Part shown: in pieces, positions 7,603-13,685 of the stretch | Layout of the letters: each line of letters begins with the position of its first letter | Numbering within the stretch: the stretch's first letter is position 1 | Assembly: GCF_003696205.1 (NCBI RefSeq) | Contig: NZ_RFFI01000016.1 | Span: 1-47,367, forward strand | From: Cellulomonas triticagri | GTDB lineage: Bacteria > Actinomycetota > Actinomycetes > Actinomycetales > Cellulomonadaceae | DNA length: 47,367 nt | Direction of reading: 5' to 3' | The notes under the pieces: model-generated | The model's input: the letters and a program-made list of their open reading frames with translations, nothing else | What the model was told of the DNA's origin: nothing | Database searches by the model: none | Position numbers and translations under genes: made by a program

Positions 7603-8112
7603 GTGACCCGCCCCCGCACCCCGCTCCCGCCCGTCGACGCCGAGGCCGCCGCCACCTTCTGGGCCGCGTACGTCGCCGCCCACCCCGAGGCGGTGCGCGC
7701 GGGCGACGAGTACGTCGTGGACCGGTTCGGCGACTTCGTCGAGCTCAGCGACGAGCTGCTCGGCGTCGTCCGGCACGGCCAGAAGCGCGCGACGGCCGAC
7801 CTCGTGGACGAGTTCGCCCACCGCGGCGAGCCCCTGCCCCGCGTCGGCGCGCACTGGGTCGCCTGCGACGGCCGCGGCGCACCCGCCCTCGTGCTGCGCA
7901 CCACCGAGCTCCGGCTCGCCACCTTCCGGGAGGTCGACGCCGACTTCGCGTTCGACGAGGGCGAGGACGACCGCACCCTCACCACCTGGCGCGAGCAGCA
8001 CCGGGCCTACTGGGAGCGCACCTGCGCCGCACGCGGAGCCGTGTGGCAGGAGTCGGACGAGATCGTGCTGGAGCGGTTCCGGGTGGTGTGGCCGCCGGAG
8101 GCGGCGGACTGA
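7603..8112 (+). CDS. ASCH domain protein
   Basis: 169 aa. The ASCH (PUA-like) fold is marked by the VRHGQKRATADLVDEF block, the GAHWVACDGRGAPALVLRTTELRLATFREVD strand set and the closing WREQHRAYWERTC. ASCH proteins bind RNA or modified nucleosides; some hydrolyse N4-acetylcytidine. The function here is not determined. GTG 7603 is preceded at 6 nt by GAGACT, a variant -10 box, so it may be transcribed leaderless. Confidence 0.85.
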   Translation: MTRPRTPLPPVDAEAAATFWAAYVAAHPEAVRAGDEYVVDRFGDFVELSDELLGVVRHGQKRATADLVDEFAHRGEPLPRVGAHWVACDGRGAPALVLRTTELRLATFREVDADFAFDEGEDDRTLTTWREQHRAYWERTCAARGAVWQESDEIVLERFRVVWPPEAAD

Positions 8113-8312
8113 CGTCCGTCGAGCGGGCTACATCTCGGTCACCACCCACCACTCGCCACTCAGCACCTACCTGCTCCGGGCGACGTCGCCGCCGCACCTC
8201 GGTCGACCCGGCGTCCGCACGCGATGACCACAGCGCGCGCACCCCCGGCCAACCACCCCCGGCGCCCGCGCAGGCGCCCCTAGGTGGCGGTGCACGGACC
8301 GCAGCCTGAGGC
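8113..8312. other. 200-nt gene-free stretch before the phage-like island
   Basis: The composition is less codon-like, with a run rich in CAC and ACC. A TAGGTG at 8281-8286 could be the -10 of the next ORF. No duplicated sequence that could be an attachment site was found by eye. Confidence 0.35.
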
Positions 8313-8591
8313 ATGGACGACGACGTCAACGCACGAACGGTGCGGCTCCTCGCCCTCCTGGGCATCCGCGTCATCGAGGCGAACGACCTCCCGGCACCGC
8401 AGAGCGAACGGGGGCGCCGCCCTGCGATGCTCTTCTTCCGGTCGCACAACCTCGTGCTGATCGACACGCACCTCAGCGATCACGGACGCCGACAGGCCCT
8501 CGACCTCAGTCTCGCCGCGGCGCTCGGCCTGACGTCGCGGGAGCCGCCGTCGTCGCGCGGTCCGGGTCGAGCTCGTCGTGGTACAGCGTGA
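8313..8591 (+). CDS. short ImmA/IrrE-like ORF lacking the metalloprotease motif
   Basis: 92 aa. The layout VRLLALLGIRVIEANDLPAP, then RPAMLFFRSHNLVLIDTHLSDHGRRQALDLSLAAALGL, follows that of ImmA/IrrE proteins. Where those have the HExxH zinc site after the R-R, this one reads ALDLSLAAA, so it cannot be an active protease. The gene converges with the repressor-like gene and overlaps its 3' end by 86 nt. Pairing of ImmA with an HTH repressor is normal in phages and conjugative elements, which supports the assignment; it remains tentative. Confidence 0.4.
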   Translation: MDDDVNARTVRLLALLGIRVIEANDLPAPQSERGRRPAMLFFRSHNLVLIDTHLSDHGRRQALDLSLAAALGLTSREPPSSRGPGRARRGTA

Positions 8592-8907
8592 CGACGTCTG
8601 CCGCGTGCGGAGCGCCCCGGAGCGCGACGGTGGCGCCCGCCGGAGGGGCGCTCCGCCCCTCGGCACCCAGGCGGCCGTAGGCCGCCTCCACGACGTCCTT
8701 CGGGTCGACGCCGATGATCTCGCACGACTCGCACAGGACGGCGAGCGGGATCTCGACCTTCCCGTTCAGCCACCTGCTGAAGGCGGCCGGAGACCGACCG
8801 CCGGCCCGGGCGACCTGCTGCGCCGTGAATCCGCGACTCACGATCCGGCCCTTCAGCTCCAGCCCGACGAGTCGGGTGAAGACCTCCGCGCGTTCTCGAC
8901 TGCTCAC
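8506..8907 (-). CDS. XRE-type HTH repressor-like protein
   Basis: 133 aa. HTH at about residues 12-72: RLVGLELKGRIVSRGFTAQQVARAGGRSPAAFSRWLNGK followed by IPLAVLCESCEIIGV. The tail is disordered and Ala/Pro/Arg rich. The longer frame to 8991 is rejected because a TACCGT box sits 6 nt before GTG 8907, fixing a leaderless start. It is divergent from another HTH gene across a 97-nt region with repeated GAGCA/TGCTC sequences. That is the CI/Cro-like geometry of a lysogeny switch, so I infer a repressor. Confidence 0.75.
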   Translation of the reverse strand: MSSRERAEVFTRLVGLELKGRIVSRGFTAQQVARAGGRSPAAFSRWLNGKVEIPLAVLCESCEIIGVDPKDVVEAAYGRLGAEGRSAPPAGATVALRGAPHAADVVTLYHDELDPDRATTAAPATSGRAPRRD

Positions 8908-8913
8908 AAGGAC

Positions 8914-8919
8914 ACGGTA
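8914..8919 (-). promoter_or_regulatory. -10 box TACCGT of the repressor-like gene
   Basis: On the minus strand TACCGT lies 6 nt before GTG 8907, predicting a leaderless transcript. The adjacent palindrome at 8921-8935 would let a bound protein block it. Confidence 0.5.
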
Positions 8920-8920
8920 C

Positions 8921-8935
8921 TGCTCAGATCGAGCA
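8921..8935. promoter_or_regulatory. candidate operator TGCTC-N5-GAGCA and related repeats
   Basis: Perfect inverted repeat TGCTC-agatc-GAGCA. The 9-mer GAGCAATCA occurs at 8931-8939 and 9007-9015, a variant TGGCAATCA at 8952-8960, and TGCTC again at 8977-8981. All lie between the two divergent HTH genes or on their start sites, as expected for phage operators. Confidence 0.5.
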
Positions 8936-8967
8936 ATCACAATGCCCGATCTGGCAATCACTCGATC

Positions 8968-8997
8968 TTGACTCGTTGCTCGTACGGACATGATGCT
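8968..8997 (+). promoter_or_regulatory. promoter TTGACT-18-GATGCT of the divergent HTH gene
   Basis: TTGACT (8968-8973) and GATGCT (8992-8997) are 18 nt apart, and the -10 is followed by 7 nt and ATG 9005. TGCTC at 8977 falls inside the spacer. Confidence 0.5.
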
Positions 8998-9004
8998 TGT
9001 TCAC

Positions 9005-10081
9005 ATGAGCAATCAGCAGGCAGGGTCGGTCACCGAGTGGAGCGCGACCGCGGTGCGCGAGGCGATCCGCGGGTCCGGCCGGTCCCGACGCAGCCTGGCG
9101 GTGGAGACCGGAATCCCCTACCCCACGCTCAACCGCAAGCTCGCGGCGCGGACCGCCTTCACCTTCCGCGAGCTGCTCGGACTGGCCGAGGCGCTCGGCG
9201 TACCCCCGTGGACCTTCACACCCCCGGTCCTCAGCCGCCGGACGCCTGATCTGCGAGCGGCAGCCTCGACCAGGCCGTGCCGGCACCCTCCCGGCCGGGC
9301 ACCTCCGCCGGCATCCGGTCCTGGTCCCGACACCGGGCCGTGCAACCCGCTCCGGCCCGCACAGCCTCCCCGCCCACCCGGACGGGGACACCACCCACGA
9401 AAGGAGAAGCGCATGGCGACATGGGGCACACCCATCGAGCACGGCCGCTTCACGGCGCCGTTCGGGCAGCAACGCCCGACCGGCGTGCACCTCGGCACCG
9501 ACATCGGCCCACCGCGCCCCGGGCAGACCGGGGTCCCGGTCTACGCCATGGGCCCCGGCACCGTGAACCGGGTCGGATACACGTCCATCCGAGGGCACTG
9601 GCTGCTCGTCGTCCACGACGACGGCACCTACTCCCGCTACCAGCACCTCGCCACCGCACCGACCGTCGGCGCAGGGCAGCGCGTCCAGGCCGCCACCCGC
9701 GTCGGCACCTGCGGCGAGACCGGCCGCGCCACCGGCATCCACCTGCACCTCGAGGCCTACCCCGCCGGCCCGAACCCGGGCGAGTCGCAGAACGGAGCCA
9801 TCAACCCCGAGACGTGGGCATCCGCCCGCGGCATCAACCTGCGCGCCCTCGGCGCGCTGCCGAGCAACCCCGCACCGCCCACCCCGCCCGTCCTTGAGGA
9901 GGACAACGTCATGCCCATCTTCATGCGCAACACCCGCGGCGCCGTCTACGCGCTCGTCCCCGGCAAGCCCAAGCGCCACCTGACCCCGCAGCACTGGACG
10001 CTGTGGAGCCGTCTGGGCGGCACGCTCCGCGGCGGCGACTTCAACGACGCCGAGATCGACATGATCAACGCCCAGCTCTGA
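9005..10081 (+). CDS. XRE-type HTH protein reading in frame into an M23 lysin
   Basis: From ATG 9005 a 358-aa frame stays open. It has an HTH domain at about residues 12-78 (AVREAIRGSGRSRRSLAVETGIPYPTLNRKL and ELLGLAEALGVPPWTF), then a Pro/Arg/Ala-rich linker, then the whole M23 protein without a stop. ATG 9005 is supported by a promoter at leaderless distance. The linker looks like non-coding GC-rich DNA rather than a conserved domain, and the M23 part has its own ribosome binding site. The HTH gene has therefore probably lost its stop, or the fusion is an accident of high GC. A real regulator-lysin fusion cannot be excluded. Confidence 0.5.
   Translation: MSNQQAGSVTEWSATAVREAIRGSGRSRRSLAVETGIPYPTLNRKLAARTAFTFRELLGLAEALGVPPWTFTPPVLSRRTPDLRAAASTRPCRHPPGRAPPPASGPGPDTGPCNPLRPAQPPRPPGRGHHPRKEKRMATWGTPIEHGRFTAPFGQQRPTGVHLGTDIGPPRPGQTGVPVYAMGPGTVNRVGYTSIRGHWLLVVHDDGTYSRYQHLATAPTVGAGQRVQAATRVGTCGETGRATGIHLHLEAYPAGPNPGESQNGAINPETWASARGINLRALGALPSNPAPPTPPVLEEDNVMPIFMRNTRGAVYALVPGKPKRHLTPQHWTLWSRLGGTLRGGDFNDAEIDMINAQL
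9396..9861. repeat. 466-bp direct repeat, copy 1
   Basis: Identical to 10572-11037 apart from one synonymous change (G at 9454, A at 10630). It includes the ribosome binding site and the first 149 codons of the M23 gene, and ends exactly where the two proteins diverge. Confidence 0.97.
9413..10081 (+). CDS. M23 metallopeptidase (phage lysin-like), copy 1
   Basis: 222 aa from ATG 9413, with AAAGGAGAAGCGC in front. Single M23 (LytM-like) domain: zinc ligands H26 and D30 in VHLGTD and H112 in the H-x-H of GIHLHLE; H78 in YQHL is the usual catalytic helper. No signal peptide. Such short M23 proteins act as endolysins cutting peptidoglycan cross-bridges in actinophages. A Pro-rich linker leads to a 60-residue C-terminal module (MPIFMRNTRGAVYALVPGKPKRHL to DAEIDMINAQL) that may target the wall. 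It lies upstream of a holin-like gene, the usual lysis-cassette order. Confidence 0.85.
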   Translation: MATWGTPIEHGRFTAPFGQQRPTGVHLGTDIGPPRPGQTGVPVYAMGPGTVNRVGYTSIRGHWLLVVHDDGTYSRYQHLATAPTVGAGQRVQAATRVGTCGETGRATGIHLHLEAYPAGPNPGESQNGAINPETWASARGINLRALGALPSNPAPPTPPVLEEDNVMPIFMRNTRGAVYALVPGKPKRHLTPQHWTLWSRLGGTLRGGDFNDAEIDMINAQL

Positions 10082-10166
10082 GTGCGCCCCGCGCCCCGTC
10101 CGGCGCCGACCGGGCGGGGCGCCCGGCGGGCCGCGTCTGCGCGACCCGCTCAGGAAGGAGCCCCCG

Positions 10167-10499
10167 ATGAACGCCACCTCGTAGCGCGCGGGCAGCCGCT
10201 TCGGAGACCACGGCGCATCCCTGCTCCGCACGGTCGTCCCCACCGTCTGGGGCTCGACGATCGCCCAGGCGATCGCCGCGCTCGGCCCGCACCTTCCCGG
10301 TGACCTCGGCCAGGCACTGGCCGACTGGCTCGCGTCGGACGCGACCGTCGCGCTCGTGTCGGCGGTCGCGATCACGCTCTGGTACGCCGTCGCCCGCCGG
10401 GTCGAGCAGCACATCCCGGACTGGCTGACCCGCGTCGTGCTCGGCTCGGCGGCGACACCGACGTACTCGAGGCACGCCTCCGGCCGCGACCAGGCCTGA
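10167..10499 (+). pseudogene. holin-like gene with amber stop at codon 6
   Basis: ATG 10167 has a good Shine-Dalgarno (GGAAGGAG) but the frame meets TAG at 10182-10184 (MNATS-stop). It then continues open for 104 codons to TGA 10497. The read-through product has a hydrophobic segment (ALVSAVAITLWYAVARRV) preceded by an amphipathic stretch, and a tail IPDWLTRVVLGSAATPTYSRHA of the kind seen in small actinophage holins. No in-frame ATG and no well-placed GTG restores a full start after the TAG. It sits between the two lysin copies. I read it as inactivated by one substitution, unless a suppressor tRNA exists. Confidence 0.6.
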
Positions 10500-10571
10500 C
10501 CCGGCAGCGACCGCGCAGATCTGCTGCGCGGCGGCACCGTTTCCCCCACCCACCAGGGCGAGGGTCCATCG

Positions 10572-11037
10572 CACGAAAGGAGAAGCGCATGGCGACATGG
10601 GGCACACCCATCGAGCACGGCCGCTTCACAGCGCCGTTCGGGCAGCAACGCCCGACCGGCGTGCACCTCGGCACCGACATCGGCCCACCGCGCCCCGGGC
10701 AGACCGGGGTCCCGGTCTACGCCATGGGCCCCGGCACCGTGAACCGGGTCGGATACACGTCCATCCGAGGGCACTGGCTGCTCGTCGTCCACGACGACGG
10801 CACCTACTCCCGCTACCAGCACCTCGCCACCGCACCGACCGTCGGCGCAGGGCAGCGCGTCCAGGCCGCCACCCGCGTCGGCACCTGCGGCGAGACCGGC
10901 CGCGCCACCGGCATCCACCTGCACCTCGAGGCCTACCCCGCCGGCCCGAACCCGGGCGAGTCGCAGAACGGAGCCATCAACCCCGAGACGTGGGCATCCG
11001 CCCGCGGCATCAACCTGCGCGCCCTCGGCGCGCTGCC
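10572..11037. repeat. 466-bp direct repeat, copy 2
   Basis: Second copy of 9396-9861, offset by 1176 bp, differing at a single position (10630). Outside the repeat the two flanks are unrelated. Confidence 0.97.
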
Positions 11038-11299
11038 CACCACCCCGGAGGACGACATGCCCCTGAACGACGCCGACAAGGCCTGGATCAACGCCGCCAT
11101 CAAGGCGCAGACCGAGCTGGCGCTGCGCGTGCAGTTCGCGCCGAGCGGCGAGGTGTCCGAGCGCCAGCGCATCCAGCTCGACGAGCGGGTCAACCTCGCG
11201 CTGCGTCAGCAGTTCACGCCGAGCGGCGAGGTCAGCAACCGTGTCGTCAACCTGCTCACCACCCAGACGACCGACATCGTCGCCAGGGTCAAGGCCTGA
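10589..11299 (+). CDS. M23 metallopeptidase (phage lysin-like), copy 2
   Basis: 236 aa. The first 149 residues equal copy 1, with the same zinc ligands (H26, D30, H112). The C-terminal 85 residues are different: a helical stretch (DADKAWINAAIKAQ) and two copies of a short repeat, ALRVQFAPSGEVS and ALRQQFTPSGEVS. These give a coiled-coil-like tail ending TTDIVARVKA. The tail resembles those of phage structural or tail-associated proteins more than a wall-binding module. The gene begins with the duplicated ribosome binding site and ends 18 nt before a convergent terminator. Confidence 0.85.
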   Translation: MATWGTPIEHGRFTAPFGQQRPTGVHLGTDIGPPRPGQTGVPVYAMGPGTVNRVGYTSIRGHWLLVVHDDGTYSRYQHLATAPTVGAGQRVQAATRVGTCGETGRATGIHLHLEAYPAGPNPGESQNGAINPETWASARGINLRALGALPTTPEDDMPLNDADKAWINAAIKAQTELALRVQFAPSGEVSERQRIQLDERVNLALRQQFTPSGEVSNRVVNLLTTQTTDIVARVKA

Positions 11300-11317
11300 C
11301 CCGACCGCAGACACCCC

Positions 11318-11353
11318 CGAGGCCCTCCCTGCCCGACGGTGGGGAGGGCCTCG
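11318..11353. terminator. bidirectional terminator between lysin 2 and rnpB
   Basis: A 12-bp perfect stem (11318-11329 with 11342-11353) and a 12-nt loop between converging transcripts. Confidence 0.75.
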
Positions 11354-11368
11354 TGGTGCGTCTGAGGT

Positions 11369-11762
11369 GCGGATGAGCTGGCACGTACGCCGGGTTCTGT
11401 CCCCGCGCGCGGTCACCCTCGCGCGGGTGGCGACCATCCATCTACGACGCACGTCGCCGTGCGCCTCCAGCGGCCTACCCGGGAGCTCGGGCGGGCAGCC
11501 CTCGATCGCTCCCTGTCTGGCCTTGCTCCGGGTGGGGTTTACCTAGCCGCACCGGTCACCCGGCGCGCTGGTGGTCTCTTACACCACCCTTTCACCCTTA
11601 CCCCCGGTCGGCCCGAAGGTCGTCCGGTGGCGGTCTTCTCTCTGTGGCACTTTCCCGCGGGTCACCCCGGGTGGGCGTTACCCACCACCCTGCCCTACGG
11701 AGCCCGGACGTTCCTCGGCGGACCCGGGGGTCCGACGCGGCCGCCTGGCCAGCTCATCCGCG
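11369..11762 (-). ncRNA. rnpB: RNase P RNA, bacterial class A
   Basis: Catalytic RNA of RNase P, which matures tRNA 5' ends. The ends form a perfect 14-bp P1 helix (11748-11761 with 11369-11382). Read on the minus strand, conserved elements include GAGGAACGTCCGGGCTCC near the 5' end, GGGTAAGGGTGAAAGGGTGGTGTAAGAG, GGCTAGGTAAACCCCACC and the terminal ACAGAACCCGGCGTACG. These are the hallmark core sequences of the family. At about 394 nt it fits the size of high-GC actinobacterial RNAs. The plus-strand ORFs overlapping it are not genes. Confidence 0.97.
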
Positions 11763-11768
11763 CCGGTC

Positions 11769-11774
11769 AGCCTA
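11769..11774 (-). promoter_or_regulatory. -10 box TAGGCT of rnpB
   Basis: TAGGCT on the minus strand precedes the mature RNA 5' end by about 7 nt. Its first three bases are the TAG stop codon of the upstream gene (11772-11774). Confidence 0.55.
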
Positions 11775-12710
11775 CACGTCCCGGTCCCGGCTCCCGGACG
11801 CCGCCTCGACGGCCTCGGTGAGCCGGTAGTGCAGGCGCAGCACGGGCAGCGGCCCGAGGTCGAGGCGGTGGTCGGTGCGCAGGACGCCCTCCGGGTCGAC
11901 GAAGACGCGGAACTCCTCGTGGACCGGGATGCGTCGCGCCCGGACCCGGCGGACGCCGGGGTGGTCGACGACGAGGTACGCACCGGGGTCGCCCCACCGT
12001 CCCGCCCCGGAGGTGAGCACCAGCGAGCCGTCCGCGCCGGCCCGGGGCCGCAGCAGCACGACGAGGCGACCGCGGGGCAGCGGGAACGCGACGCGCACCA
12101 CCGGAGCCTCGGCCCCGGGCACCGCGACGACCCCGTAGAGCCCGCTGAACACGATCCGTCCCGTGCGGCGTAGCCGCCGCAGCCAGAGCGCCCCGACCTG
12201 CTGCCCGTCGCGGTCGAGCGGCGTCACGGTGCTGGACATGCCGTGGGCGAGGTCGAGGGACCGCAGCGGGAGGGCGAGCTGGTCGAGCCGCCGGGCGAAC
12301 AGCGCCGACACCGCCCACCCGAACGGCCACGCCCACGGCGCCCAGCCGACCCACGCGTCGAGCCGCCACGCAGAGGTGCGCTCGTAGAACCGGCGCACGG
12401 GCGGGGCGAGCGTCGCGGCGACGAAGCCGGGGCCGTCCAGGTCGGCCATGGTGGCGAGCAGGCCGCGCACCGACGCTCCGTGCCCGACGGCGGGTGCGGC
12501 GACCTGGGCACCGAGCCGGTCGGCCTCGGCGTCGAGCCAGTCGTCGCCGACGTGCGCGACGTCCCCGACGGGACCCCGCAACCAGCGGTCGTGGTCGAGG
12601 TCGACCGTGCGTCCCGTCGCGCGCACCCAGAGTCTCGTCGTCGCGTCCACCAGCGGCCCCAGCACGGGCTGATCGTCGCACCTCGCGGCGTGCAAGGTGG
12701 TGAACGGCAC
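11772..12710 (-). CDS. conserved hypothetical protein (DUF4166-like), 312 aa
   Basis: Starts at GTG 12710 (MPFTTLHAARCDDQPVLGPLVDATTRLW). The middle contains aromatic-rich segments (WAPWAWPFGWAVSALFARRLDQLALPLRSLDL), then MSSTVTPLDRDGQQ and many beta strands; the C-terminal part (RIPVHEEFRVFVDPEGVLRTDHRLDLG) ends LRLHYRLTEAVE. There is no classical signal peptide. It resembles actinobacterial DUF4166-type proteins that may handle lipid-like ligands, which is a weak resemblance. It lies immediately upstream of rnpB and its stop codon doubles as part of the rnpB promoter. Confidence 0.7.
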   Translation of the reverse strand: MPFTTLHAARCDDQPVLGPLVDATTRLWVRATGRTVDLDHDRWLRGPVGDVAHVGDDWLDAEADRLGAQVAAPAVGHGASVRGLLATMADLDGPGFVAATLAPPVRRFYERTSAWRLDAWVGWAPWAWPFGWAVSALFARRLDQLALPLRSLDLAHGMSSTVTPLDRDGQQVGALWLRRLRRTGRIVFSGLYGVVAVPGAEAPVVRVAFPLPRGRLVVLLRPRAGADGSLVLTSGAGRWGDPGAYLVVDHPGVRRVRARRIPVHEEFRVFVDPEGVLRTDHRLDLGPLPVLRLHYRLTEAVEAASGSRDRDV

Positions 12711-12756
12711 GTCCCGGCGCGCACCCGCGCCCGCCCCGCGCGCGTCCGGCGCCGCC

Positions 12757-12762
12757 TACAGT
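12757..12762 (+). promoter_or_regulatory. -10 box TACAGT, leaderless start of yaaA
   Basis: TACAGT lies 7 nt before GTG 12770 and decides against the earlier in-frame GTG at 12761, which falls inside the box. Confidence 0.55.
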
Positions 12763-12769
12763 GCAGCCC

Positions 12770-13555
12770 GTGCTGATCCTGCTCCCGCCGTCCGAGGGGA
12801 AGACCGCGCCGGTGCGCGGCGACGCCCTGGACCTCGCGTCGCTGTCCTCCCCCGCCCTGTCCGCGACGCGGGAGCGGGTGCTGGACGCCCTGGTGGCGAC
12901 CTCGGCCCGGCCCGACGCCGTCGAGGTGCTGGGCGTGGGTGCGGGGATCGCGGACGAGGTGGCGCGGAACGTGGACCTGCGGTCGGCGCCGACGGCGCAG
13001 GCGCGCTCGGTGTACACCGGGGTGCTGTACGCGGCGGCGGGCTTGGACCGGCTGACTCCGACGGGCCGGCGGCGCGCGGCGGAGTCGGTGCGCGTGGTGT
13101 CGGGCCTGTGGGGACTGGTGGGGCCGGAGGACCAGATCCCGGCGTACCGGCTGTCCATGGGCGTGGACCTGCCGGGCGTGGGTCCGTTGGCGGCGGCGTG
13201 GCGGGAGCCGCTGGCCGCGGAGCTGGACCCGCGGGCTGAGGCGGGCGAGCTGGTCGTGGACTGCCGGTCGGCGACGTACCTCGCGGCCTGGCGTCCGGCG
13301 CGCGCCGCGCAGGGGTCGTGGGTGCAGGTCCGGGTGCTGCGGGAGGTCGCCGGGAAGCGGTCCGTGGTGTCGCACCACGCGAAGCACACCCGCGGGGTGC
13401 TGACGCGGCACCTGCTGGCACGCCGAGGCAAGGAGCCCGCGACGCCGCGCGACCTGGCCCGCGTGGCGGGCGAGCTCGTCGGCACGGACCTGCTGGCCGT
13501 GGAGCTCGACACCACGGCGTCGGGTGCGGCGACGCTGTCGCTCGTCGTGGCCTGA
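12770..13555 (+). CDS. yaaA: peroxide stress protein YaaA (DUF328)
   Basis: 261 aa. The N-terminus MLILLPPSEGKT is the family signature, followed by SVYTGVLYAAAGLD, ESVRVVSGLWGLVGPEDQIPAYRLSMG, and the C-terminal SHHAKHTRGVLTRHLL. In E. coli YaaA limits free iron during H2O2 stress and binds DNA. The start at 12770 gives exactly the family N-terminus and is leaderless. Divergent from the 12710 gene. Confidence 0.93.
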   Translation: MLILLPPSEGKTAPVRGDALDLASLSSPALSATRERVLDALVATSARPDAVEVLGVGAGIADEVARNVDLRSAPTAQARSVYTGVLYAAAGLDRLTPTGRRRAAESVRVVSGLWGLVGPEDQIPAYRLSMGVDLPGVGPLAAAWREPLAAELDPRAEAGELVVDCRSATYLAAWRPARAAQGSWVQVRVLREVAGKRSVVSHHAKHTRGVLTRHLLARRGKEPATPRDLARVAGELVGTDLLAVELDTTASGAATLSLVVA

Positions 13556-13604
13556 GTCCCCGACGCGATCACCCGAGGTGCCGAGGACACCCAGGTCCGG
13601 CGGT

Positions 13605-13610
13605 TACGGT
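13605..13610 (+). promoter_or_regulatory. -10 box TACGGT of the thrE-like gene
   Basis: TACGGT lies about 75 nt before ATG 13686. The leader carries GGGGAGGG (13671-13678) as ribosome binding site. Confidence 0.35.
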
Positions 13611-13685
13611 GGCGGTCCGGCAGGCGCGGCCCCGGCGGGGACGGGCGACCGGGACGAGCACCAGCACCACGGGGAGGGCACGACC

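Noticed and set aside
8908..8991. Longer N-terminus of the repressor-like gene up to 8991
   Set aside because: It would place coding sequence over the divergent promoters and operators. The TACCGT box 6 nt before GTG 8907 supports the shorter protein.
8113..11370. Flanking attachment-site repeats for the phage-like island
   Set aside because: No direct repeat beyond the duplicated lysin block was found by eye at the edges; a computed repeat search would be needed.
11241..12173. Plus-strand ORFs across 11.24-12.17 kb
   Set aside because: They cover rnpB and the antisense of the 11772-12710 gene; the conserved RNase P RNA core and codon bias on the minus strand explain the region.
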